This document shows, one piece after another, positions 6,552 through 15,300 of a DNA stretch of 64,000 nt; position 1 is the first letter of the stretch, and every line of letters starts with the position of its first letter. The position numbers and the translations under genes are program-made. This stretch comes from DASWIG01 sp965371445. Lineage in GTDB: Bacteria; Acidobacteriota; Thermoanaerobaculia; Multivoradales; J023. The notes under the pieces were generated by a model, which made no database searches, had not been told where the DNA came from, and saw nothing but the letters and a program-made list of their open reading frames with translations. The DNA lies in contig CBDUYN010000026.1 in NCBI GenBank assembly GCA_965371445.1, positions 1 to 64,000 on the forward strand, in the 5' to 3' direction.

Positions 6552-7889
6552 CTACTCCGGCAGGTCCGACGCGTCGAGCCCGTCGAGGGCGGCGGCCGCG
6601 GTGGCGAGGGGGTCGAGCCAGTCGGCGAGGCGGCTCTCCCGCGTCCCGCCACCGTCCCAGGAGACGGAGAAGCGCCCGAACCAGTCAGAGCGGCCGTTGC
6701 CGCAGGCGGCGTAGCCGCCGTGGAGCTGGCCGACCACCCGTTGGTCCTGGTTGAAAAGCGGCGCCCCCGAGGAGCCGCCCTCCGTCGTGCCGACCTCCCA
6801 GGTGACGACGCGCAGGTGATCGGCCTCGGCGACACGTTCGCCCTCGAGGTAAGGCGTGGGCTCGGTGCCGTCGTAGTCGAAGCTGATCCGCTTGCGGTCG
6901 GTGTTCGGGTGGTGGATGGCGGCGGCGCTCTGGGGAAGCGTGGGCGTCCGGTCCCAGCCGGCGTAGTAGACGCCCCAGGCAGGATCGGGCCGGTCGTCGA
7001 GCTCCAAGAGGACGAAGTCCGACGGCTCGTAGGCGGCGCGCAGCACGGCGCCGGTCTGGAACTGCCGCGTGAGGTCGAGCTCCGGAGCCGCCCCCTCGCC
7101 GCAGAGGGGAGCCGCGTAGTTCCACATCACCACGACCGAGGCGGCGTTGGCGGCGTCGACGCCGCAGTGGTAGGCGGTGACGAAGAGCGCCTGGCCGTCG
7201 ATGTGAGTGTTGTTGACCAGGAAGCCCGTACAGAATCGAACGCCTTGGATCGAGACGAGCGCCACCGAGCGCGCCACGTCCTGCCACACCTCGGTCTCGC
7301 TGCAGGCCACGTCGCGCTGGCACTCGCCCGACCTGGGCTCCGGTCCGCCGAAGCCGGCGTAGCCGTGATGCACCCGGTCCAGCTCCAGCTCCAGGAGGTA
7401 GAATCCCTCGTCCGGGATGACGACCTCGAGGATCAGGAAGTCGGTGAGCAGCGGCGGCGTCCACAGCTCGCCATGGTCCTCGTTGTCGGCGGCCGTGAAC
7501 GGCCCGGCATGGAGCTCTCCGTCGGCCGAGTAGATCTCGAGCCTTCCCCCTTCCGGCATGTGAAAACGGCGAAAGGCGAGGCTCAGCGACAGGGCACCGG
7601 GTGAATCGAGCGCCAAACGCCAGCGGGCCTCGTCGTCGCCCAGGGTGTCCCACTGACCGTGGTCCCAGGGCGAGATGGCGACTTCGACGGCGACGGCGAA
7701 ATGCGGCACCTCGCCGGCGATCACCCGTTGCTCGTCGTCGAGGCGGGCACGCTCCAGGTCGACGCGTGGGAGCTCGTAGCGCTCGATCCGCGACAGGTCG
7801 AAGCGCGGACCGCGCTGCGGCAGCTCCTGCGCCAGGGCCAGAGGCGACACCACGGCCGTCAGGGTGAGCGAGATGAGGAGGCTTCGCAT
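6552..7889 (-). CDS. Secreted trypsin-like serine protease (lysyl-endopeptidase-like)
   Basis: A clear signal peptide (MRSLLISLTLTAVVSPLALAQ) fixes the ATG at 7889; an upstream in-frame GTG at 7946 would precede it with unlike sequence. The ~445-residue product has an N-terminal propeptide-like beta domain and then a chymotrypsin fold. His lies in FVTAYHCGVDAAN, Asp in EPSDFVLLELDD and Ser in TTEGGSSGAPLFNQD. The paired cysteines (CTGFLV, YHC, LCGEG, AACGNG) fit disulfides as in Achromobacter lysyl endopeptidase. The C-terminus ends soon after the protease domain without an anchor. It is predicted to be a periplasmic or extracellular peptidase of class S1. Confidence 0.9.
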   Translation of the reverse strand: MRSLLISLTLTAVVSPLALAQELPQRGPRFDLSRIERYELPRVDLERARLDDEQRVIAGEVPHFAVAVEVAISPWDHGQWDTLGDDEARWRLALDSPGALSLSLAFRRFHMPEGGRLEIYSADGELHAGPFTAADNEDHGELWTPPLLTDFLILEVVIPDEGFYLLELELDRVHHGYAGFGGPEPRSGECQRDVACSETEVWQDVARSVALVSIQGVRFCTGFLVNNTHIDGQALFVTAYHCGVDAANAASVVVMWNYAAPLCGEGAAPELDLTRQFQTGAVLRAAYEPSDFVLLELDDRPDPAWGVYYAGWDRTPTLPQSAAAIHHPNTDRKRISFDYDGTEPTPYLEGERVAEADHLRVVTWEVGTTEGGSSGAPLFNQDQRVVGQLHGGYAACGNGRSDWFGRFSVSWDGGGTRESRLADWLDPLATAAAALDGLDASDLPE

Positions 7890-8055
7890 TATGATCACAA
7901 AGGAGGGACACACGAGTCCCCCAGAAATCCAGTGCCATCTTAACACGGCTCCCGGCTTTTTCGTTCGGCTTTGCTTTCAGGAGAGCTTGGAGCCTCTTGG
8001 GAATCGACCCGGAGACCGTTAGAGTAGCGAGCCGTCGACGTCGAGAATCCGCTTC

Positions 8056-9456
8056 GTGACCGAGAGTCCTGAACCGATGGAGAGAAACCGCTATGTCGTC
8101 ATGGGAGCCGGCGAGGTGGGTTTTTTCCTCGCCCGGTCGCTCTCGCAGGAAGGCCACGACGTCGTGGTCATCGAGCCCGACGACGAGAAGCAGGAGCGGG
8201 TCGAGGAGCTCGACGTCGCGGTGGTGGTGGGCAACGGCGCCCACGTGCCGGTTCTGAAGGCCGCCCGGGTCGCAAGCGCCGACCTTTTCGTCGCGGTCTC
8301 CTCCAACGACGAGGCCAACTTCGCGGCGGCGGTCCTCGCCAAACGGCTCGGCGCCAAGCGCACGGTGGTGCGAGTCGCCGTCGCCGAGGACATCACGACC
8401 CACCGGAGGATCTACGAGGAGGTCTTCGACGCCGACATGCTGCTCTCGACCCAGCTGATGGCCACGACCCGGATCCTAAACCACATCCTCGGCCACAACA
8501 CCCTGGCGGTCGAGTACCTGGCGCAGGGCAAGGTCCAGTTACGCAAAATCCACCTCGAGGAGGGCTCGGCGCTCACCCTGAGTCCCCTGAAGGACGTCGA
8601 GATGCCCTCGGCGAGCCTGGTGGTGGCCTTTTTCCACGGCGACGAGCTCCGAATCCCCTCGGGCGAAGACAAGGCGGAGCCCGGCGACGAGGCCCTGATC
8701 CTCTCCCGTACGGAGGAGATCGACCGCGTCGAGCGCATGCTGAGCCACCGTTCGCGGGATCTGGGGACGGTGGTCATCGCCGGCGGCGGCGGCACCGGGC
8801 AGACGGTGGCCCAGGCGCTCGCCGGCCAGGGCGCCAGGGTGCGGATCATCGAGCGCGACCGCCGGCGCTCCGAGCAGCTGGCGGCGCTTTTCCCGCATTG
8901 CGAGGTGCTGCGGGGCGACGCCACCGACATCTCGCTCTTGAAAGCCGAGCGCATCTCCGACGCCCACACCTTCGTGGCGCTCTCAGGCAACGACGAGCGC
9001 AACCTGATGGCCTCGCTCATGGCGCAGGAGCTCGGCGTCAAGCAGGTGATCGCGCTCGTCGAGCGCACCGAGACCTCGCACCTGTGGCGCCGGCTGGGTG
9101 TGATGAACGTGGTCTCGCCGCGTCACCTCGCCTACGAGCGGATCCAGGAGTACATCCGGAGCGGCTACAGCGCCAACATCGTCTCTCTCCAGAACGGCGC
9201 CGCGCAGGTGATCGAACGCCGGCTGGCCGCGGCGAGCCCGGCGGCCGGGGTCACCCTGGCCGAGATGAGCCCGCCGCGCGGCATGATCGTCGGCGCCGTG
9301 GTGCGCGAGGACAAAGTCTTCGTGCCGCGCGGCGGCGACCGCCTGGAGGTCGGTGACACGGTGATCCTCTTCGTCCACGAGGAGCACGTGCCGACCGTCA
9401 ACCTTCTCTTCCCGGGGCGCGAGCACGCGCGGCGGCTGAGCGACCCGGTCGCCTGA
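8056..9456 (+). CDS. trkA: Trk potassium uptake regulatory subunit TrkA
   Basis: The 466-residue protein has the duplicated RCK layout of TrkA: a Rossmann NAD-binding domain beginning YVVMGAGEVG, an RCK-C domain, a second Rossmann domain starting VVIAGGGGTGQTVA, and a C-terminal RCK-C domain. It binds NAD(H)/ATP on the cytoplasmic face and gates TrkH, encoded 9 nt downstream on the same strand. The start may be the GTG at 8056 or the ATG at 8077; the latter is closer to the usual distance from the glycine motif. There is no obvious Shine-Dalgarno for either. Confidence 0.96.
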   Translation: MTESPEPMERNRYVVMGAGEVGFFLARSLSQEGHDVVVIEPDDEKQERVEELDVAVVVGNGAHVPVLKAARVASADLFVAVSSNDEANFAAAVLAKRLGAKRTVVRVAVAEDITTHRRIYEEVFDADMLLSTQLMATTRILNHILGHNTLAVEYLAQGKVQLRKIHLEEGSALTLSPLKDVEMPSASLVVAFFHGDELRIPSGEDKAEPGDEALILSRTEEIDRVERMLSHRSRDLGTVVIAGGGGTGQTVAQALAGQGARVRIIERDRRRSEQLAALFPHCEVLRGDATDISLLKAERISDAHTFVALSGNDERNLMASLMAQELGVKQVIALVERTETSHLWRRLGVMNVVSPRHLAYERIQEYIRSGYSANIVSLQNGAAQVIERRLAAASPAAGVTLAEMSPPRGMIVGAVVREDKVFVPRGGDRLEVGDTVILFVHEEHVPTVNLLFPGREHARRLSDPVA

Positions 9457-9465
9457 GGAGATCCC

Positions 9466-10914
9466 TTGAACCTACGCCCGCCGCTTCGTTTCCTCGGCAT
9501 TCTGCTGGGAATCCTGGCCGCAGCGGAGCTCGTGCCGCTCGTCGTGAGCCTGGCGTACGGCGAGACCAGGGCCTTCGTCGCTTTTCTGGTGGCGGCGCTG
9601 CTGACGGGATCGAGCGGTCTCGTCCTCTTCCGGCTGGGACGCGGCGGCGGCGAGCTCTACCGCCGCGAGGGCATCCTGATCGTCGTCGGAGGCTGGGTCC
9701 TGGCCTCTTTTTTCGGTGCCCTGCCCTACCTCATGAGCGGCGTCATGCCCAACCCGGTCGACGCGCTTTTTGAGTCGGCCTCGGGCTTCACCACGACCGG
9801 TGCCTCGGTTCTCGAGGTGATCGAGCCGGTGGGCCACGGCATCCTCTTCTGGCGCTCTTTTACCCAGTGGCTCGGCGGCATGGGGATCATCGTGCTTTTC
9901 GTGGCGCTGCTGCCCGAGCTCGGCCCCGGCGCCCGCTTCCTCTACAAGCTCGAGGTCCCAGGACCCACGGCGGAAACGCTCAGCCCCAGGGTCCACGACA
10001 CGGCGGTGGTGCTGTGGAAGACCTATCTCTTGCTGAGCGCCGCGGAGATCCTCCTGCTGCTCTTGGCCGGGCTCGGTCCCTACGACGCTTTGACCCACAC
10101 CTTCTCGACGATGTCAACCGGTGGCTTCTCGCCAAAGAACGCCTCGGTGGCCGCGTTTGCCTCGCCGCTCGTCGAGGTGATCGTCATCGTCTTCATGGCG
10201 CTCGCCGGCGCCAACTTCTCGCTCTACGTCGCTTTTCGCCGCCACCGCGGCCGCAACCTCGTCGCCGACCCGGAGTTTCGAATCTACGCCGCGGTCATCG
10301 GCGTGGCGAGCTGCGTCATCACCTGGAACCTGATGAGCCGCGGCGGGCACGAATCGCTCCCCAGGGCGTTTCTCGACAGCCTCTTCCAGGTGGTCTCGAT
10401 CCTGACGACGACCGGTTTTGCGACGGCCGACTTCGACACCTGGCCCAACCTGTCGCGCCTGCTCCTCGTCGGGCTGATGTTCATCGGCGGCTGTGCCGGG
10501 TCGACCGCCGGAGGCTTGAAGATCATGCGCATGGTGATCGGCTTGAAAGCTGCCTTTCGGGAGGTACGGCTGAGCTTCAGCCCGTCGACGGTGATCCCGG
10601 TCTTCGTCGGCGGAAAAGCCGTGCCCAACAACGTCGTACGCAGCGTCGCCGGCTTTTTTATCCTCTACTTCACGAGCTGGGCCCTGGGGACGTTCGTCCT
10701 GACGGTCGGCGGCACGGATCTGGAGACCTCGGCGTCGGCGGCGATCGCCACCCTGGGCAACATCGGCCCGGGTCTCCACGAGGTCGGGGCGACGAAGAAC
10801 TTCGCCTTCTGGAGCGACGCCCAGAAGCTCGTGATGATCGTCCTGATGTGGCTTGGCCGGCTCGAGGTCTACGCCATCGCGGCGCTGGTGACGGTCGGCT
10901 TCTGGCGGAGATAG
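9466..10914 (+). CDS. trkH: Trk potassium transporter membrane subunit TrkH
   Basis: The TTG at 9466 follows GAGGAG. The 482-residue polytopic protein shows the four pore-loop repeats of the SKT superfamily: SGFTTTGASV, MSTGGFSPKN, TTTGFATADF and ATLGNIGPG. These glycines line the potassium selectivity filter. The long hydrophobic segments are consistent with ten transmembrane helices. It forms the K+ channel/transporter with TrkA encoded immediately upstream. It is convergent with the histidine kinase gene, whose stop is 4 nt away. Confidence 0.96.
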   Translation: MNLRPPLRFLGILLGILAAAELVPLVVSLAYGETRAFVAFLVAALLTGSSGLVLFRLGRGGGELYRREGILIVVGGWVLASFFGALPYLMSGVMPNPVDALFESASGFTTTGASVLEVIEPVGHGILFWRSFTQWLGGMGIIVLFVALLPELGPGARFLYKLEVPGPTAETLSPRVHDTAVVLWKTYLLLSAAEILLLLLAGLGPYDALTHTFSTMSTGGFSPKNASVAAFASPLVEVIVIVFMALAGANFSLYVAFRRHRGRNLVADPEFRIYAAVIGVASCVITWNLMSRGGHESLPRAFLDSLFQVVSILTTTGFATADFDTWPNLSRLLLVGLMFIGGCAGSTAGGLKIMRMVIGLKAAFREVRLSFSPSTVIPVFVGGKAVPNNVVRSVAGFFILYFTSWALGTFVLTVGGTDLETSASAAIATLGNIGPGLHEVGATKNFAFWSDAQKLVMIVLMWLGRLEVYAIAALVTVGFWRR

Positions 10915-10918
10915 CTGC

Positions 10919-13849
10919 TCACTCGGTAAAAATCTGCGTCTCCACCTCGGCCGTGTCGCCCGAGACCGCCGGTACCGGCAGCTCGATGTAAAAAGTGGTG
11001 CCTTCGCCGAGCTGGGTGTTGAGAGAGATCTTGCCTTGCATGCCGTTCATCAGGCCCTTGACGATGGAGAGCCCCAGCCCCGACCCGCCAGCGCTGCGGG
11101 TCGCCGTCGAGTCGACCTGGGTGAATTGCTCGAAGAGGCAGGCCTGGAACTCCTCGGGGATGCCCGGCCCGTGATCGGCCACCGAGATTTGCACCCAATC
11201 GTCCCGGCGGTTGGCCGAGACCGTGACCCCCTCGCCCTCGCAGGAGAACTTGATGGCGTTCGAGAGGAGGTTGTTGAGCACCTGGATCAAGCGGTCGCGG
11301 TCAGCCATGATCCGGAGCTTCTCGGAAACCTCCTCAATGTGGATGTCGATCTTGAAGGAGTCGGCGAGCGCCTGGATGCCCCGCACGGTCTCGGTCAGGA
11401 GCTCCCGGACGCCGATGTCCGTCAGGCGGTAGACGATCTTGCCCGCCGCCAGCTTCTGGACGTCGAGGAGGTCGTTGATCAGCTGGTGGAGGCGGTTCGA
11501 GTTGCGGTGCGCCACGGAGACGAGCTCGTGGACGCGCTCCGGGTTGCCGGCGAGGCGGCCGCTCTGTAAGAGGCCCAGCGAGGCGATGATCGAGGTCAGC
11601 GGAGTGCGCAGCTCGTGGCTCACCGTGGAGATGAACTCGGTCTTCATCCGGTCGACGATCTTGCGCTCGCTGATGTCGCGGAAGATGCCGCGGGTGGCGA
11701 CCGGCTTGCCGTCGACGAAACGGCAGTTGAGGTTGCCCTCGACGTAGATCTCGCTGCCGTCCTTGGTGACGAAGATCACCTCGAGGCGGTCCACGCTCTC
11801 GCCTTGGGAGACCTTGTCGAGGATCTCGGAGAGACGCTCGTGCTGATCCTCGCGGACGACGTCCCAGAGAGTCATCTGGGCGACTTCTTTTTCCCGGTAG
11901 CCGAGGGCTTCCTTCCAGGCCCGGTTGACGAATTGAAAGCGGCCTTCCGGGGAGACGCTCTGGACGAGGTCGCTGGTGCTTTCGATCAGGTCCTGGTACT
12001 TCGCCTGGCTGGCGGCGAGCGCCGCCTGGGCCTGCTTGCGGTGCATGGCGGCACCGAACGTCCGCGCCGCGGTGCGCAGCACCTCGAGCTCGGCGAGCGA
12101 GAACTCGCGGTCCTTGTCGTCGTCCTCGAGGTAGAGGTAGCCGAGCCAGACGGTCGAGACGAAGATCGGGACCACGGCAAAAGAGTGGACGCCCCGCGAC
12201 TCAAGGGCCTCGCGTTCCGGCGCCGGCAGGTCGCGGGTTCTTCCCTGGACCAGGCGCCCCTGGCGCAGCTGGCGCTCCCAGCGTGGAAACAACAGGTCCT
12301 CCCCGTGCTCGATCCCGAGCGGCGCCATCTGCCGCGCCGCGAGCGTGGTCCAGGTGTCGTCGAGGCCGCCCTGGAGAACCCGCGGGACTTCGACCCTTCC
12401 CAGGTGGATACGGCGGACCCCGGTGGCCTTGCGGAGGCTCTCGAGCACCTCCTCGACGCTCGCCTCCCAAGGCGTCTCGGCCAGAAAGCGCTCGGCGGCG
12501 AGACCGACCGCTTCGAGGATGCGGTCGCGGCGCTCCAGGGCCGCCTCGATACGCTTGCGCTCGCTGATGTCCTCGCACAGGGTCACCAGGCCGAGGGGCC
12601 GGTTCTCATCGTCGCGCACCATGTCGGAGACCAGCCGCACGGGGAAGATCCGGCCATCTTTCGTGATGTTGGTGCGCTCTCGCGTCCAGGGATGGAGAAA
12701 AATCGAGTCGGAGTTCTCGGACGGCGGCGAGCCGACGGAGGAGAAGATGCTGGCGTTTTGGCCCATCAGCTCCTCGAGCGTGTAGCCGTGCATGCGCGCG
12801 TCGGCGAGGTTGGTGTAGAGGATCTTGCCCTCCGGACCGCTGATGGTGACCCCGAGGCTCATCGTCTCGACGGCCTTTTCCAGCATCTTGAGCGACCGCT
12901 CGGCCTCGCGGCGCTTCCCCTCCTGGTCGGTCAGCTCCTGGTCGACCCGCACGAGCTCCTCGGTCTTGGTGCGCAGCTCGTCGCGCGCCGACTCGAAGTT
13001 GCTCATCGCGTTCTCACGGCTGCGCTGCACGTGGACGTAGTCCAAGACGATGCCCAGGAGGAGCGTCGCGTAGACCGCGACCTTGCCCAGGTGGGCGGCC
13101 ATGAAGTGGCTGTCGTAGGGATGGAGCGACCCCAGGGCCACCTCCAGCTGCACGGCGACCTGCGCCAGGGTGCTGAGCGTCAGCGCGTGGGAGAGGACCG
13201 TCGGCTTCTGCCGGTGGAGCTCGGGGAAGACGATGACGCCGGCCAGGACGAAGAGGCCGAGAGGGACGAGCTCCCAGGGCCTGGGGAGGAACGGATTCGT
13301 CTCGTGGAGCATCTGGGGCGAAGCTCCCGCCGGCTTCAAGAAGGCGACCGCGGCCGCGACCGCACCCAGCCCCAGGCCCGTCGCGACGATCGCGAGGGCA
13401 CGGCCCGGTTTTTCCGAGCGGAAGAAGGCGACGACACCGCCGACCAGGAAGGCAAAGGCCATGTGCATGCGCGACACCCACCAGAGCCAGAGCATCGCTT
13501 CGTCGTCCACCGCCGTGGTGGAGAAAATCCCGAAGGCGTGAACGGCGTCGAGCCACGCCACGACCGGCAGCACCGACGCCAGGATCATGGCCTCGGGCTG
13601 GCGCTCGGTCAGGCAGTAGGTCAGGGCGAACCCGGCGATGACCAGAGCCAGGACCGCCGCAGTCCACTCCAGGAGCCCATGGGCAAAAGCCGTGGTCGCC
13701 GCTTCGAGGTCGAGGCCCAGGTCCAACCCCGCCAGGGCCAGAAGCGACGGCACGAGCGCGACGAGCGCCGAGATCCAGAGCAGGATCGGGGCGATTTTCA
13801 GGTCGCTCAGGCGTAAGCCCAGCAGGGTTTGCCAGCGCAGGAGTCTCAC
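10919..13849 (-). CDS. Membrane-bound multi-sensor histidine kinase (membrane sensor, PAS, GAF, PAS, HisKA, HATPase)
   Basis: The product is about 976 residues from the GTG at 13849. About seven transmembrane helices form a MASE-like sensor in the first ~280 residues. A coiled coil, a PAS domain (EKAVETMSLGVTISGPEGKILYTN), a GAF domain (ILEAVGLAAERFLAE to FGAAMHRKQAQ) and a second PAS with PAC follow. HisKA has phosphorylated His745 in FISTVSHELRTPL, and the HATPase has NLLSNAIKFS, DHGPGIP and SGLGLSIVKGL. A GTG at 13933 is an alternative start, but its extra codons run through an inverted repeat (13907-13928). A single-domain receiver gene lies directly upstream on the same strand and is its likely partner. 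No receiver domain is fused. Confidence 0.93.
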   Translation of the reverse strand: MRLLRWQTLLGLRLSDLKIAPILLWISALVALVPSLLALAGLDLGLDLEAATTAFAHGLLEWTAAVLALVIAGFALTYCLTERQPEAMILASVLPVVAWLDAVHAFGIFSTTAVDDEAMLWLWWVSRMHMAFAFLVGGVVAFFRSEKPGRALAIVATGLGLGAVAAAVAFLKPAGASPQMLHETNPFLPRPWELVPLGLFVLAGVIVFPELHRQKPTVLSHALTLSTLAQVAVQLEVALGSLHPYDSHFMAAHLGKVAVYATLLLGIVLDYVHVQRSRENAMSNFESARDELRTKTEELVRVDQELTDQEGKRREAERSLKMLEKAVETMSLGVTISGPEGKILYTNLADARMHGYTLEELMGQNASIFSSVGSPPSENSDSIFLHPWTRERTNITKDGRIFPVRLVSDMVRDDENRPLGLVTLCEDISERKRIEAALERRDRILEAVGLAAERFLAETPWEASVEEVLESLRKATGVRRIHLGRVEVPRVLQGGLDDTWTTLAARQMAPLGIEHGEDLLFPRWERQLRQGRLVQGRTRDLPAPEREALESRGVHSFAVVPIFVSTVWLGYLYLEDDDKDREFSLAELEVLRTAARTFGAAMHRKQAQAALAASQAKYQDLIESTSDLVQSVSPEGRFQFVNRAWKEALGYREKEVAQMTLWDVVREDQHERLSEILDKVSQGESVDRLEVIFVTKDGSEIYVEGNLNCRFVDGKPVATRGIFRDISERKIVDRMKTEFISTVSHELRTPLTSIIASLGLLQSGRLAGNPERVHELVSVAHRNSNRLHQLINDLLDVQKLAAGKIVYRLTDIGVRELLTETVRGIQALADSFKIDIHIEEVSEKLRIMADRDRLIQVLNNLLSNAIKFSCEGEGVTVSANRRDDWVQISVADHGPGIPEEFQACLFEQFTQVDSTATRSAGGSGLGLSIVKGLMNGMQGKISLNTQLGEGTTFYIELPVPAVSGDTAEVETQIFTE

Positions 13850-13906
13850 GTTTACTTCTCTTGACAAGGAGGTGGGGCGAGGCGCCTCTACACGCCACCG
13901 CGCGTA

Positions 13907-13928
13907 GTGTAACCTTGTTGGGTTACAC
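13907..13928. promoter_or_regulatory. Inverted repeat between the receiver and histidine kinase genes
   Basis: GTGTAACC (13907-13914) and GGTTACAC (13921-13928) form a perfect 8-bp inverted repeat with a 6-bp spacer. If the kinase starts at 13849, this is intergenic and could be an operator or an attenuating hairpin between the two genes. If the kinase starts at 13933, it would be coding, which seems less likely. Confidence 0.5.
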
Positions 13929-13951
13929 TCCACCTTACGAGACCTGGGGGT

Positions 13952-14344
13952 CTACGGCTTTTTTGCCGCCCGCTCCCAGATCTGCTCGACCTGCTCACCG
14001 AGCTCCATGGGATCAAACGGCTTGACGATGACCTCCAATGCACCCAGCCTCAGGTACTCGGCGATCTCGTCGGGCTGCACCTTGGCGGTGACGAAGATCA
14101 CCGGGGTCGCGGCGAGCGTTGGCTTCTTGCGCAGCTCCTGTAGGGTCGAGGGCCCGTCGAGCTCCGGCATCATCACGTCGAGCAGGATCAGGTCGGGCGC
14201 GAAGCCTTCCGCTTTTTCGAGGGCCTCGAACCCCGAGCTGCACACTTCGAGCTCGAAGCCGGCCAGGTCTCTTAAGGCCAGGCCCGCGACGATTTGGATG
14301 TCGAGGTCGTCTTCGACGAGCAAGATGCGGCGCAGCTCCCCCAC
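13952..14344 (-). CDS. Single-domain (CheY-like) response regulator
   Basis: This 130-residue stand-alone receiver has the acidic pocket in ILLVEDDLD, the phosphoacceptor Asp in LILLDVMMPELDG, Thr in VIFVTAKV and Lys in VIVKPFDP. There is no output domain; the protein ends at WERAAKKP. AAGGAGG stands 4 nt before the GTG start. It is the first gene of a probable two-gene unit with the large histidine kinase downstream, and diverges from the OmpR-type regulator at 14454. It may relay phosphate or act by protein-protein contact. Confidence 0.95.
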   Translation of the reverse strand: MGELRRILLVEDDLDIQIVAGLALRDLAGFELEVCSSGFEALEKAEGFAPDLILLDVMMPELDGPSTLQELRKKPTLAATPVIFVTAKVQPDEIAEYLRLGALEVIVKPFDPMELGEQVEQIWERAAKKP

Positions 14345-14453
14345 AGGTCCTCCTTCGGGGTTAGAATCCTCTGTCGAGTCTACTCAAAAACCCGATGCGA
14401 GGACGAATCCTGATGTCGATCGACCCCTTGAACCGCGATAAGGTTGGAAAGCT

Positions 14454-15185
14454 ATGAAGACAGGCCTTCCCTCGCTGGACGAGCCGGGCGCGGCCCAGCG
14501 AATCCTCGCCGTCGACGACGATCCGGACATCCTCCAGATCGTACGCTACACCCTGGACCTCGAGGGATTCGAGATCGCCACGGCGACTTCGGCGGCGGAC
14601 GCCCTGGAGTGGATCCGTCAGAACGGGTTGCCGCACCTGGCGATCGTCGACATCATGATGCCCGGCACCAACGGCATCGACCTCTGCCGTGAGATCCAGA
14701 AGTTCTCCGACCTCCCGGTGATCATGCTCACCGCGGTCGACGAGGAGAAGACCGTGGTCTCGACCATCGAGGAGCTCGCCGAAGACTACGTGACCAAGCC
14801 CTTCAATCCGAAGGAGCTGGCCGCGCGGGTGAAGCGCCTGATGCGGCGCCTGGGCGATTTCTCCTACACCATGGCGCCGTTGACCGAGATCGACGAGCAC
14901 CTGTCGATCGACTTCATGAACCAGAAGGCCGTCGTCGATGCCAAGACCGTCTCGCTCACCCCGACGGAGACCAAGCTCCTTCATATCGTGATCCGCTCCA
15001 GCGGCCGTACGGTGACCACCGACTACCTGCTGCGCCGCATCTGGCCCATGGACGAGGTCTTCGAAGACACGCTGCGGGTCCACGTCCACCGGCTGCGGCA
15101 AAAAATCGAGCCCGAGCCCAGCTCGCCCCGGTATCTCATCACCCAGCGCGGTGCCGGCTACAGCTTCCTCCCGGTCAAGAAGTAG
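14454..15185 (+). CDS. OmpR/PhoB-family response regulator
   Basis: The 243-residue protein has a receiver (RILAVDDDPDI, phosphoacceptor in LAIVDIMMPGTNG, VIMLTAVD, VTKPFNPKEL). It is followed by a winged-helix DNA-binding domain with the conserved VSLTPTETKLLHIVI, DYLLRRIW and VHVHRLRQKIE, ending in ITQRGAGYSF. It is transcribed divergently from the receiver/kinase pair across a 109 bp spacer and may share its kinase. A 105-bp palindromic element follows its stop codon. Confidence 0.95.
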   Translation: MKTGLPSLDEPGAAQRILAVDDDPDILQIVRYTLDLEGFEIATATSAADALEWIRQNGLPHLAIVDIMMPGTNGIDLCREIQKFSDLPVIMLTAVDEEKTVVSTIEELAEDYVTKPFNPKELAARVKRLMRRLGDFSYTMAPLTEIDEHLSIDFMNQKAVVDAKTVSLTPTETKLLHIVIRSSGRTVTTDYLLRRIWPMDEVFEDTLRVHVHRLRQKIEPEPSSPRYLITQRGAGYSFLPVKK

Positions 15186-15189
15186 TCTT

Positions 15190-15294
15190 CTACTGGGAGC
15201 GCCGGCGTCTCGCCGGCCCGCGGGCGTAGGCCCGCGTATCCGGAAGTAGGGGGACTTCGTCCCCCGGCCGGCGGGACGCCGGCGCTCCCAGTAG
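15190..15294. repeat. 105-bp cruciform-like intergenic element
   Basis: Outer arms at 15190-15217 and 15267-15294 pair over 28 bp with one mismatch. Inside are two further perfect hairpins: CGCGGGC/GCCCGCG (15219-15225 with 15230-15236) and GGGGGAC/GTCCCCC (15249-15255 with 15259-15265). It fills the gap between convergent genes and can act as a bidirectional transcription barrier. The nested three-stem architecture is more elaborate than a simple terminator and resembles a mobile palindromic repeat. Confidence 0.88.
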
Positions 15295-15300
15295 GAAAAC

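Noticed and set aside
11615..13816. Long rightward frame opposite the histidine kinase
   Set aside because: It is an antisense artefact of high GC; the kinase motifs are all on the minus strand.
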